Origin: Pachypanchax playfairii
Lineage: Eukaryota; Chordata; Actinopteri; Cyprinodontiformes; Aplocheilidae
Reading direction: 5' to 3'
Assembly: GCA_006937955.1 (NCBI GenBank)
Contig: SSNP01000446.1
Location: forward strand, 1-64,000
DNA length: 64,000 nt
Shown: positions 36,366 through 47,800 of the stretch, piece after piece
Layout of the letters: every line of letters starts with the position of its first letter
How positions within the stretch are numbered: the first letter of the stretch is position 1
The notes under the pieces: model-generated
Databases searched by the model: none
What the model saw: only the letters and a program-made list of their open reading frames with translations
What the model was told of the DNA's origin: nothing
Made by a program: the position numbers and the translations under genes

Positions 36366-39300
36366 ATGACAGATTTTTGGTTGATTTCTGTCCCACTGGA
36401 CAAAACCAGTTTAACCAGTGTAGAGAAACTCAAGCGGACCATCAACAAGACCCACCTGGCCTCGTGCCGGAAGTTCTCCATCCCAGATCTCAAGGTGAGT
36501 GTGTGTAATATCACTGAAGAGCTTGTAAGTGTAAATGAATTTTCACTGAATGAGAGATAAGGAGGCATTTTTGTTCTTCAGAGAGGCAGAACCATATGTT
36601 CTTTGTTTATACTGGTACAGTAGAGTGTATGTGAGGAGGGTGATGGTGTTTGGTGTCCTTCTCTGGTGAAGGCATCGAGGCTCAGGTTGCTTTCTACAGT
36701 TTGAGGCAAAATTTCCATCTGACCCGTTTCACTCAACACGATCAATGTCAAACCTGCAGACCAGGAGCTGCTTGTACCCAACGGTTGTTCTAAAGATTAA
36801 ACTTATTAAAGCTCTAACTGATCATTACAGCATAATCCCAGTTAACGTTGTTTGTTGTTTGTCACCTTTCTTCCATAAAAGAAGACCAAGACTCAGATGT
36901 TACACTGGTACACTGGCAATGAGTAGAACCATCAGCATTCACTACATACTTTTTAAACACAAGTTCAGAAATCAGTGAATACTTGATCTGATGCATTTCA
37001 GATATTTATTGAACCATTTATCCATAAAGTTAAATCTGTGATTCTGTCTGATACGTAAACTGTCTAAATAAATAAACAGGAAGGAATACACTAGATGGTA
37101 AGATTGTATAAATAAAAAGGCTGAAACTTAGATAATAAATGAATAGTTTTTAGCCTGAGAAAACATTATTATTTGTTCAGATATTAAATTTTTAACAGAC
37201 ATGTTATGGTTCTTATTAAATGAGGGACACGTGATAATGATTGTGATGTGTGGCATGAATTTTAGAGACATTGTTTTGAAGTTTCTGTGATGATGATGAT
37301 GATGATGATGATGATTCATTAGTTACAGAAACATTCCCTGTTGTGTCTCTGCTGAGGCTGCAGGTGGGAGTACTGGACAGTTTAGTCAGTGTTTCCGATC
37401 TTCTGTCAAAACTCGACATGCTGACTGAAAGGTAAAAGACTTGAATGTGATGGATTAAGTTGCATGCTCTCTATTTATTCAATTTAAATTATAATTTCAT
37501 GTTTTCAGCTTAACGTGCAGCTTCATCCTTCATTTGTACCAGCAGCTCTGAGCTTGTGTGCAGCTGGTTTCATGATTAATTTATGGTCAGGAGCGGGTGG
37601 CGTTTAGATTTTCCTCCTAGTTTTAAATTCATTGTTGGTCTATCTGAATTGATACTATGTAAGAGGTGATGAAACAGAGTTTTACAGTTTTAATATCAGG
37701 CTCAATGTGAAGTGGATGAAAGGAAACATGTAGCCCTAAAATTCTGTAATATTGGTATTTTTTCCTGTTAAATGATCAGTGTGATTAAAAAGACCTGCCA
37801 GTGTTTGAAGGAGGTGATGGAGCCGTCCAGTGACAAAGTGCAGGAAAATGTCTTAGTCAATGGAGGTGAATCACACACAAACACACATCAAGCTGTAGGT
37901 GTTGATTACAACAAACAAAAACTTGATCAGTTAGTGCATAAAGACACATTTCTGAGCCTTTACTCAACACTGATACCTTCATTTACTACAGGAGACCACA
38001 AACCAGACTAACATGATCCTGCTTCTCTTTCAGACCACAGGATGAAAACTTACCTCACATCTCTCAGGGGTAATATTTTTACTTGAATAATTTTCCTGTC
38101 ACTTGATTGACAGTATAACAAATTGACATCTACTGGTTCAAATGTGGTTTTACACATTAATTTACACTCCTGTGTGTGTTTTCTCAGTGGATCTGATGAG
38201 TTATGTGACTAAGTTTCAATGGGACAAAGCCAAGTATCCCACAGCTCTGCCTCTGTCCAGCCTGGCAGACATGATCAACAAGGTAATGAAGTTATGACAC
38301 AATATTTATGATCATGACAGATTATTATCACCTTTAATTGTTTTTCACACTTTCTTCTATTGCACATTTGTCCAGGAAGTTATAAGGGTGATAAGAGCGA
38401 TTTCAATGTTTTTAATGTTGTATTGATCAATAATTAACATAGAGGTGTGTTACTAACAGAAAAGTATATTTGCTTCATGTAAGCAGATTTTTTTTTTATA
38501 TGAAATGTATTTTTCCAGTTTATGGAACAAACACTGTAAAGACATAAACAGACCACTAACAGAGTGAATTTCTGTTGATCAGTTGATCTAAAAAAATCTA
38601 ATAAAATTAGTTTCAGGAAGCTCAGAAGATGTTAACGTGTCAAAAGGTCTAAAGTTTTATTTGAAAACTGTGAAACCATCTAATTTTTGAACACTCTCAA
38701 ACCCAGCCTCTGGGATTTGGTCTAGAAAGTTCTGCATTTCTACAGTTTTACCTTGATCCATAAGACCCTGACCCTAGCAAGCAAACTTGAGCATTATTAA
38801 AACCCAAAACAAAGGACTTAATAACTTGACTTAAACTTCTGAAAAAGTTTAGAAATATGCTTTAAATAAATATCTGTAAAGTTTAGAACTCCATCACGAC
38901 ATCTGAGCATGAAAGTTCAACTAACAGACCAAACACTTATCAGAATGTTACTCATATTCATCTTTAAATTTTGCTCTAAATTAACTCTAACCAAAGTAGT
39001 AATTGGGTGTTTTCAAAGCCCCATATGACTTTGCATGAAAACACAGATACAATAATATAATTTTTGCTTAATATTTGCAGGAAGTTTTGCAGGTGGAGAC
39101 AGAATTAAAATCCCGTTCTGCAGTGTACAGCAGCATGAAAGCCAACCTGCAAAGCCTTGAACACAAACAGAAGTAAGTGACAGCAGCTACATATTGACGA
39201 CCATTTAACCTTTAAGGTTCACATCCAAAATTTAGTCTGGGAGCTTAGGTTAAGGCTGGGGTTCTACTTTAGGAATAGGGCCTGCTTCTCTCTTGTAGCA

Positions 39301-42300
39301 ATAAAGAAGCTGGTTGAGGCTACTTCTTTGTCTCTCATGGACTATGGGGATTTTTTATACATGCACGCCTCTAACAAATATCTGCAACAATTAGACACAG
39401 TTTATCATGGTGCACTGAGATTTATTACAGGGTGCAAACCCCGTACTCATTGTTGCACCTTGTATAATGTAGTCCAGTGGCCCTCCTTAGCTCAGCGCAG
39501 GCTAACCCAGTGGCGATTATTTATATATAAAGCCATCGTTGAGATGTCGCCCTCTTATTTATGTAGATTTATGTCCGTCAGGGCCAGCACTCGCTCTCTG
39601 CGGTCAAATGATATTCTCCATTTGGCTGTACCTAGGGCTCATACAGAGTTAGGGAAGCAAGCATTTGGGCTCCATCAGCCTGGAACCTGTTGCAGAACCA
39701 CCTAAAACTAAAAACCTTGGTCTCTTTTGGTCAGTTTAAGCGGCTAGTAAAGGATCTGGAAGCAGGCACAGTCAGCACTTGTCCCTGCTTCCCAAAAATA
39801 AGATAAGTCTATGGTGGCAATAATACATGTCATGACAAAATTTTTATTATTTTATTCCCTAATGTTGGTTGATTCACTGTATTATTAACGTACCATGTTT
39901 TATATGTCCATTGCAAGTAATGTTAATGTATTATGTTTGTTCATAGTTTTTATTTTGTGTGAAATTCATGTGAAACTTTTGTGGCGGCCTTCTTGGCCAA
40001 GGCTCTTTTGCAAAAGAGACTTGTTCTCAAAGGGCTTCCCTGGTTAAACAAGAGTTAAATAAAAAAATATATATGAAACTGGTCACTGTGTATTCGCTAA
40101 GATAGTTAATTTGTATTTACAGTGGGAATCTGCAAACTCGCAGCCTGACTGGGATCGTTAGGAAAGAAGACCTTGTGTTCTCAGAGTATCTAACAACTCT
40201 GCTTGTAGTGGTCAGCAGGTCGGCCACATTCCATTTTTGTTAATATGTATGTCTTCCTGAGGCATTGCATGGCTGTATCCATGTTTCTGTGTTTATCATT
40301 GGTACCAGAGGGAGTTACCTGCAGTGGGAGAGAAGCTACGAATCCTTTTCAGAGTTTGTGGTTCCACGATCGAGCAGGTGAGTCATGTTTTATAACTTTG
40401 GGCCAAGAAATTCACCTCCTCATTTGATTCCAGTCCAAATCCACCAGAGAAGCTCTAAGTGTCTGTTCTCAACCTCCAAAAGGTCAAACTTAGAAACACC
40501 AGGTGTTCCATTACCTGCCGAAAGTAAGAGTCTGTGTGACTTGGATCAACAGCAGGGGAGGAAACTTTGTTTTCTGAGAATAAAACTTTCAACTGAAGGT
40601 CTAATCTCTGACAATTTAAAATCAACTGAAAAACAATTTAGTGATAAATAATATTAAGCTAAATACAGCATGGAAAGATGACATTTTCCAACCATTTTCC
40701 TGTTATAACTTCACCTATTGCTGCTTTTTGTGTTTCTGATCTTCTGTCTTTATTCTGTGTGACCTTCAGGAAACTATTTGAGGATGAAGAGGGTGCAGTC
40801 TTCTCTGTGACTCTCTTCAAAAGATGTGTGTGGGATTTTAAAGCCAAAGCTCAGCTGAGCAAGTAAGCAGCAGGGATTGACAAAAAGCCCCCAGTGGAGT
40901 CTGAGCTGAGTTTTCTGTGTCTATTACCATAATGTAGTTTATGATCACCACAGGTTTTTTGTGCGAGAGTACAACTTTGATGTGGAGGAGAAGAAGCAGC
41001 AGGAGATAATGAAGCTCAGTGTCCAGAAAAAGGAGCAGTTCGTGAGTCACTTTGACATGTTTGACCTCCAAATTTATGAGATCGTGATGTGGTGCGTCTC
41101 GACAGCTAATTCCTCCTCTGCAGGGAATCTTTGTGCGCTGGCTGAAGGTGAATTTCACTCAGGTGTTCATTGCCTGGATTCACCTGAAAGCATTGAGGGT
41201 GTTTGTGGAATCAGTCCTCAGGTAAGAGATGATAGAGTTCTTTTTAGTGCTGATGAAAAATGGCATGTGGTTGGTTGATTTTAAAAGGACTTTTGGGATG
41301 TCTTCTGACAGGTATGGATTACCTGTCAACTATCAGGCCTTTATATTAGAGACTGACAGGAAGCGCTCAAAGAAACTGAAGGAGGAACTGAACTCGCTGT
41401 TTGTGCATCTGGACCCCACTGCCAGCATGACAGACGTAAGACAACAGACTTATTTTATCTCATTGATATTATTTCATTTTAATTCAAAGCACAGAATTAA
41501 ATAATCAACAAATCTCCATCAGTTCTATCTATCGATTTTTATATACACCAATAAATAGATAAAAAATATATGAATATACCAATGATAATGCACTGACAAA
41601 GCTTTAGGAAAGTTAGCATAGATCTCTGAGTCTGAGTTTCACCTCTTCTGCAAAACATACAGTCACAACAAGGACATTGCTGATTCACTCAACTGAAGTA
41701 CACTAGATATACGTCACTGCAGAACGAGGCCACGATATGTTGAAGAGACAAAAATTAAACCCAGAGTGGCCCATCGAACCAGACAACAGCAGCATGAACT
41801 AACTGGAAAGCAGATGAAGCCTTGGATTAATATAATACCAGCATATCAGAAAGATATAGAGTTATCGAGCTGGACTTACTTCTTGTTGGAGTTCAGTGAA
41901 AGACTGAAGCAGGAATGCAGTAAAGTGTTACTGCAGGGAGCTCAGGAGAAGCAAATCAGACATGAACAGGAAAGGAGCATTAGGGTGTGGCTTCTGGTAG
42001 TTTTGTACCTCAGTGAAATTATACATTATGACCCAATTCCATCAGCTGCAACATGCCATGTGACAGCCAACTCTGTCTTATTAGGATTCTGATACATTTT
42101 ATAGATTAATATGTTCATATTTCAAACTGTCTGCACAAAGAAGAACACTATCAGCTATTCACTGTCCTGCAAGTCCGTTCATTGTGTGCAAGTAAGAATT
42201 TACATCCAAGGTTGAGATTTGCATGACATGCTTCTCACTTTGAAGGTGTGTGTGTTTGTCATGGTTCTCTGTGTTGCCTGTCAAACAGGTGAGCTGCGAC

Positions 42301-42393
42301 ATCCCAGGTCTCTGCCAGCAGGATTACTCCTCTTACATCTGCTTCCATATCAGCACCAACATGCTGGAGATAAACGAGAAGCCAGAAACGTGA
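36366..42393 (+). CDS. ATP6V1C2: V-type H+-ATPase subunit C (C2 type)
   Basis: Subunit C of the cytosolic V1 sector, the foot subunit linking peripheral stalks and controlling reversible V1/Vo assembly. Thirteen coding exons: 36366-36494, 37364-37431, 37780-37865, 38034-38069, 38188-38282, 39081-39172, 40123-40218, 40309-40377, 40770-40862, 40954-41041, 41124-41221, 41312-41435 and 42289-42393. They total 392 aa. The start is MTDFWLISVPLDK; later motifs are DKVQENVLVNG, FQWDKAKYP, GAVFSVTLF, FIAWIHLKALRVFVESVLRYGLPVNYQA and YSSYICFHI. The 46-residue insert of mammalian C2 is absent at the KKEQF/GIFVRW junction. Exon 4 (38034-38069) is a 36-nt phase 1-1 exon with no counterpart in human C1 or C2, and may be optional. 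C2 rather than C1 is chosen mainly from synteny with NOL10 and KCNF1. Confidence 0.9.
37290..37316. repeat. TGA trinucleotide microsatellite in ATP6V1C2 intron 1
   Basis: About nine TGATGA-type units. The His-rich open frame on the minus strand (MNHHHHHHHHH) is a by-product of this repeat. Confidence 0.85.
38034..38069 (+). other. Candidate 12-codon cassette exon of ATP6V1C2
   Basis: It is bounded by CTTCTCTTTCAG and GTAATA and enters and leaves in phase 1, adding a peptide of the form HRMKTYLTSLRG between VNG and VDLM. Skipping it restores the NG-VDL junction seen in mammalian subunit C. The region is open and the acceptor is good, but I cannot tell whether it is used. Confidence 0.4.
39190..40078 (+). 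mobile_element. Truncated LINE in ATP6V1C2 intron
   Basis: Decayed 3' end of a non-LTR retrotransposon. It includes the C-terminal part of a reverse-transcriptase ORF (39328-39705: LQQLDTVYHGALRFITGC, a HCCTLYNVVQWPSLAQRR stretch and WRLFIYKA), then a 3' UTR ending in GGCTTCCCTGGTTAAACAAG and a TTAAATAAAAAA tail at 40054-40078. It is 5'-truncated, as usual for LINEs, and sits in sense orientation between the exons ending at 39172 and starting at 40123. The family (Rex/L2-like or other) is not resolved. Confidence 0.8.
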
Positions 42394-42644
42394 CCGACAA
42401 ACACAAACGAATCCGCTTAATGTAAGAAAAAACCAACAGAAAGAACAAACATGTTGGTAAAAACTGTAAATAATCTCTTCACTGAATAGAAGTCAGTCCT
42501 CATCACAGTAACGCCACTCTGTGAACTGTAAATCTGTTCAACTGTAAATTATGAGAGATGTTTTTAAAGGATTTGTTTATTTATTCTATGCTGTAAATCT
42601 CAATGTTTTAAGTGAGAACTTTCTTCCAAAAAGCTGTCACTTAA

Positions 42645-42650
42645 AATAAA
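42645..42650 (+). terminator. ATP6V1C2: ATP6V1C2 poly(A) signal
   Basis: AATAAA lies 252 bases after the TGA at 42391-42393, with no earlier canonical signal. Confidence 0.6.
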
Positions 42651-43422
42651 TATAAGATTATTGAAAAAAAAAACTTCTCATCTCGTGTTTTTCAGAATAT
42701 AAAAGCAAAAAACAACATATTTTTAGCAACATTTACCAGTAAGTAGAAATACACCAGAACAGTACGGGGTCATAACCAGTCCTGCACATTTTAGTTGATC
42801 ATATCTCTGTTTCTGGTCCTGCAGAATGTCATTAAAATCAAATACTCGTGTAATTGTGTTGCTATACCAGACTCAGTCAGCAGGGTGCGCTGTATGCAGC
42901 ATCAGGTATCAACAATATTTCATCCAAAATATGTGATTGAAAGAGGCTTTGCATATAAACCACAACGTCTATTCTTGTTTGTAAATTGCAAATGGTTTTT
43001 TTTTTCTGTTAAAGTCAATCAGTTTTATTTTTATCTGATGAGTGAGTTACGTACGGATGTGGTTTTCCAACAGTTTGGTGTTTTATAAAGGCAACAATTA
43101 TGTTCATAATAACTGGCTTTCCAATGAGTGTCAGGTTGCACTGCAGCTTACACGAATATGTGCCTGCCTGCAAGAGGATGTTGTGATTGCCCCACTCATC
43201 GTCTATCTGTGCGCATGCACGTGCGTGTGTATGTGTGGGAGAGATAGAGAAAAAGAGAGATGGGAGGTGTTAGGAAAAGCTGGCCGCTCAAGCTGTGCCA
43301 TTCAGTGCATGAAACAGTCTGGTGGATAAACGCTTTACGCACGGAGATGATGGGCATTAGTTCTGGTTAGTCCGCTTAGAACATTTTAGGATAAATAATT
43401 GATCTCCTGATTAGTTTGTAAA
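42651..43422. promoter_or_regulatory. KCNF1 upstream region
   Basis: 770 bases separate the ATP6V1C2 poly(A) signal from the KCNF1 start codon. PDIA6, which lies here in human, is absent. A GC-richer stretch with alternating purine-pyrimidine (GTGCGCATGCACGTGCGTGT, 43208-43227) is followed by a GA-rich tract. The KCNF1 promoter and leader must lie here or upstream, but I see no clear core element. Confidence 0.4.
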
Positions 43423-44742
43423 ATGTGGACAGTCCCGAAGCCAAAATATAGGAGTGATTTGAACGCGGATGAGGAGATCACTGTGAACATTGGCGGAGTC
43501 AGAGTGGTGCTTTTCGGGGATGTTTTGAAGCGCTACCCGGAGAGCAGACTGGCGGAGCTGGCCAACTGCTCAACTCAGAATTTGGAACTTATTTCGTCGC
43601 TTTGTGATGACTTCGACCCTGACAAAAACGAGTTTTACTTTGACAGAGATCCAGATGCTTTCAAGTGCATCATTGATGTTTACTATTTTGATGAAATCCA
43701 CATCAAAAACGGCATATGTCCCATCTGCTTCATCAAGGAGATGGAGTTCTGGAAGATAGACCAAAGTGTTTTAGATGAATGCTGTAAAAGTTACCTGAGC
43801 GAGAAAGAAGAAGAGTTAAAAGAGATTGCAAACAAAGTAAAAGTTATTCTGGAGGATCTGGATGTGGATCAGTGCATCACGCGCACTCAGCGGTGCCAGA
43901 GGTTCCTGTGGAGGTTGGTGGAGAAGCCAGAATCCTCCCTGCCAGCGCGCATCATCGCCATCGCATCATTCCTCTTCATCCTGATCTCAGCCGTGGTCAT
44001 GTGTGTGAGCACCATTCCGGAGCTCCAGGTCCCGAACGCAGAGGGAAAACTTGTAGAGCATCCGACCATGGAGGCGATCGAGACCGCGTGCATGTTGTGG
44101 TTCACGGCGGAGTTCGTGCTGCGTCTCGCCTCCTCTCCAAACAAGCTGCGCTTTGCGCTTTCCATCATGAATATCATAGACTTTATGGCCATCATGCCTT
44201 TCTACGTGGTCCTGACCCTCACTTGTCTTGGCACCACATCCATGATGGAGCTGGTGAACGTCCAACAGGCCGTGCAGGCGCTGCGCATCATGCGCATTGC
44301 GCGTATTTTCAAGCTGGCGCGCCACTCCTCCGGACTGCAGACTCTGACCTACGCGCTGAAGAGGAGCCTGAAAGAGCTGGGTCTGCTCCTCATGTACATG
44401 GGTGTGGGCATCTTCGTGTTCTCCGCACTGGCCTACACTATGGAGCAAAGCCACCCGGAGACACTTTTCAGGAGCATCCCTCAGTCCTTCTGGTGGGCCA
44501 TCATCACCATGACCACTGTGGGTTACGGGGACATCTACCCCAAGACCACCCTGGGGAAGTGCAACGCAGCCGTGAGCTTTCTCTGTGGGGTGATCGCCAT
44601 CGCGTTGCCCATCCACCCAATCATCAATAACTTTGTGATATTCTACAACAAACAGAAAGTGCTGGAAACTGCAGCGAAGCACGAAGTGGAGCTGATGGAG
44701 CTGAAGTCCGGCAGGCAGACGCGCAGAAAAAGTGACGAATGA
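43423..44742 (+). CDS. KCNF1: Voltage-gated K+ channel modifier subunit Kv5.1
   Basis: An electrically silent Kv subunit that co-assembles with Kv2 channels and changes their gating. Intronless frame of 439 aa. The T1 tetramerisation domain is at about 18-125, with the non-Shaker zinc motif His93-x5-Cys99-x20-Cys120-Cys121. S1 is at about 176-196. S4 is LRIMRIARIFKLARH, with positive charges at 288, 291, 294, 297 and 300. The filter is TVGYGD at 365-370. The S6 hinge is PIHP (396-399) where conducting Kv channels have PVP, a hallmark of the silent class. The start at 43423 gives a short N-terminus before the conserved VNIGGVRVVL. The C-terminus is about 55 residues shorter than human Kv5.1, ending soon after LETAAKHEVELMEL. 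Coding GC and CpG are much higher than in the flanks. Poly(A) signal at 44867-44872. Confidence 0.96.
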   Translation: MWTVPKPKYRSDLNADEEITVNIGGVRVVLFGDVLKRYPESRLAELANCSTQNLELISSLCDDFDPDKNEFYFDRDPDAFKCIIDVYYFDEIHIKNGICPICFIKEMEFWKIDQSVLDECCKSYLSEKEEELKEIANKVKVILEDLDVDQCITRTQRCQRFLWRLVEKPESSLPARIIAIASFLFILISAVVMCVSTIPELQVPNAEGKLVEHPTMEAIETACMLWFTAEFVLRLASSPNKLRFALSIMNIIDFMAIMPFYVVLTLTCLGTTSMMELVNVQQAVQALRIMRIARIFKLARHSSGLQTLTYALKRSLKELGLLLMYMGVGIFVFSALAYTMEQSHPETLFRSIPQSFWWAIITMTTVGYGDIYPKTTLGKCNAAVSFLCGVIAIALPIHPIINNFVIFYNKQKVLETAAKHEVELMELKSGRQTRRKSDE

Positions 44743-44866
44743 GAACAATCTAAACTCTGGTTATTGTCAAGGAAATCAAGAAAATGTAAAAGTTCACAAC
44801 ACTGTAACGTTGTCTTGTTTTCTATGGGAGACATATGTGCTGTGCTGCTTTTTAAAGGTTGTGCAC

Positions 44867-44872
44867 AATAAA
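44867..44872 (+). terminator. KCNF1: KCNF1 poly(A) signal
   Basis: AATAAA lies 125 bases after the stop codon and is the first canonical signal. Confidence 0.6.
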
Positions 44873-47800
44873 GAAATATAAGAAGTTGTGCGTGTGAAGA
44901 GTGAAATTTGGTAAAAATCAGTGTCTGAACTTGATTCAGATTCACACAGTGAATCTCTGCACATGTTGTCAGACTGCTGCTTTCAAAATAACTCAAAACT
45001 ACAATTAGAAAAGAAAACATGATTAACACCAGTGACATGATGCTGTATGTATCTCTTCAGTCAGGTCACTCTAAAGTGGATGATAGAGAAATAATTGGTT
45101 TGAAGGCAGTTGAGTCACTGATCCCACTGTGCCGTGATATTTGGGAGTCTGTGCTGATTTCTCAGGGTCACAAAGCAGAAGGCAACAAATACAAACTATT
45201 GTTTTACACTGTAAAAGTGCTCTGTTTAGTTTAGAACCAAAAGTTTGAGCCAAATAAGATTTTTGTTTTTAAGCAAATTAAGATGTGGTAATGATGAGAT
45301 AATGGAAGCTGTGTATCCGGAGAATAAGTTGTGTTTAAACACAGCAGAAAAAGAAAATTTTAAGGAAAAATGATACAAAATTTGAAAGAGGCTTTTAGGT
45401 AGATTTTTCCTCTTGAAAACTTGAAAAAAAACCTTTGGAAATTAAGTTAAAGTTGCATATTTAGGCACAGCAAGTACTATAGGATTTTATTAACAGTAAG
45501 TAATAAATGTAATATAGCAACATTATAACAGCCAATTTGAGCTGTTTATGCTTCAGAGAAAATACAGGATTCACAAAACCTTTAAATTTCTTTGTAAACT
45601 GCAGCCATTTTCTAAACACTTATAATCCAGTGATGAGAATAAACATCTGAGTCCAGGATTTTTTTCCTTGTATATTAACACCCAAAAAGCTGAGCACCAC
45701 ATTCAGTAGCAGCTCCGCATCATGATGCAAAACCTGCCAACCTCCAGAAGATGTTGTGAAAAAATCAAGTTTATAAAAGTCTTCATGTCCCCAGAGATAA
45801 ATAAATAAATATCATCAAACAAGATACTTTAGTTCATCCATGTTCCTGTTCAAAATGTTTAATGTTCATTCCAGAAAGTCCATAAAAAAACCCTTTATTA
45901 AATTGTAAAATGAGAACTTTTACTGCAAATTTTTCCATCTTCATTTTTATTTTTATTTTTAAATGTGCATCTAAAGCAGAAATGAGGATCTGCAAAAAAT
46001 GCAAAAAAAAAAGGGGGGTGGGGTCCATCAAAACTAAAGTGCACAAATAAAATCTGCACAATAAAATGTTTTCACATCTTGAAATCTTGAGGTCAAATGC
46101 AGAATTTATTAATTTCCGATTGATTACACCACAATAAAATCTGCTTGAACAATCAAATGTTCAGCATATTTTGGCTTCTCTGACATCTGACACCTTCAAG
46201 CATAAAGAAGTTTGTTCATCACACTGATGCTGCGTTTCTTCTCTGAGGCATTTTAGTCTGTGGTTATGAATAAAATCTGTTCAGAATCATTATCTTTACT
46301 GACGTCTCCCAAAGTAAAGGTTTGGTAAATTAGTTTTTATTCTCATTTGAGGGTTTTTGAGATCACAAAGTTCAAAACAAATATTTAGAAATATTTTCAT
46401 AAATCTGTAAAATCTTTTTGAATAAGCGCTTTAGGCACATTTTCAAACATAATCTTCTAAAGTTCTTCATTAATTTGAAGTTGCGTGCAAAATGTTACAG
46501 TGAGTTATTTTTTCTTTTTGGAGATATTTTTCAGAACAGGAAAAATGACAATAAAAACTTGATTAGTCAGACGGAAACACAGAGACTGAGTGAGTCATGC
46601 ACAGTCAAGGGTCAGTCTTTTCTAGACTTGCTGCTTGCGTGTTTGATGTGAGTCTGTTTATTTTTTGCTGCATGTTTCAATACAAGTTTTGAAGCTTTTC
46701 TGTTGATCAGATGCGATTCGAGGCAGTGGTCTGTGAGAAACTGCCGCTCTCAGCAGGAAAACACTTCAAAGTAAGGCCACATACACCCACACACACTCTG
46801 AAGACTAAAAACACACAGCTCCTCCTGCTGTTTCTCTCCTTATCACTCCTTCGTTCAGCCTCCACCTCCTTATCCTCCAGCTCGGATGATGATGATGATG
46901 ATAATCTGTCAGCTTTGCTGGCTGACGGAGTGATCAGACACTGTGATATGTAAAGTGTTTGTGCCGTCATATTGCAGAGAGAAAAACGTCCCCTTAGAAT
47001 TTATGAAATATGTTTTTCCACTCTGAAGGTAAAATGAAATAAATATCTTATTTCTCATCGACATGATTGTGTGAAGCATTTAGGAATTCTGAAGGGAAAC
47101 TGTGGTAATTTAGCTGCTGCTGCATATGGCACTTCATGCATTAGTAATAATTACCAAACAGGTAAAGCTGCACAGCAAATCCTATAATTGACTCTTTAAC
47201 CACACTTTTTATCTCAACTCTCAAATTTCCAGTTATTTTGTAATTGACATTTAATTGATCATAGAGTAACACACAAATCTCTTGGTCAATATCCAGAATC
47301 CCCCAAAGTGCTTTGATGTCCAATGTGAGAGATTTCCCACAATCCTGTGCTGCAAACTTCAGATCTGTGGGTTTGAAGGAGGATTGGATGCTAAATGGTT
47401 TTAGTTAACGAGCAGTTTAACTATGAATACATGGATCATTTACTTTGCACCAAATCACAGATAAAAGCAATAACTTTAAACATTTTGTTCCAGGTTAATG
47501 ATTTCTAATGTTGATTTCATGCCATAGCTTAAAGTCTGAACGAAGCAAATTCACAGGAATGTATGGAAACACTTTTATCTTACAATAAAACAAAAAGTAA
47601 AGGTAAATATTTATAACTGATAATAACAGAACCTGCCCATAATAATGCAGTAATAATAAAAAAAGAAGAACACTATCTTTCACTTCAATACAAAAGCTGT
47701 GGGAGAGTCTAGATGAACTCTAGTTGAACCTGGATAAGTAAATAAAACTCAACTCACAGTCCATCAAACAAGTTCAAGTGAATTCTGCTCACAAAACTAA

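Noticed and set aside
37128..37419. Minus-strand frames with long His or Ser runs
   Set aside because: They are translations of the TGA microsatellite at 37290-37316 inside an ATP6V1C2 intron and have no other coding signal.
41766..42092. 108-codon frame in the last ATP6V1C2 intron
   Set aside because: No recognised domain and no splice sites linking it to the gene. Phase and position do not fit subunit C.
43872..44748. Long frames on both strands overlapping KCNF1
   Set aside because: They are shadows of the GC-rich KCNF1 coding exon; only the 43423 frame carries the channel motifs.
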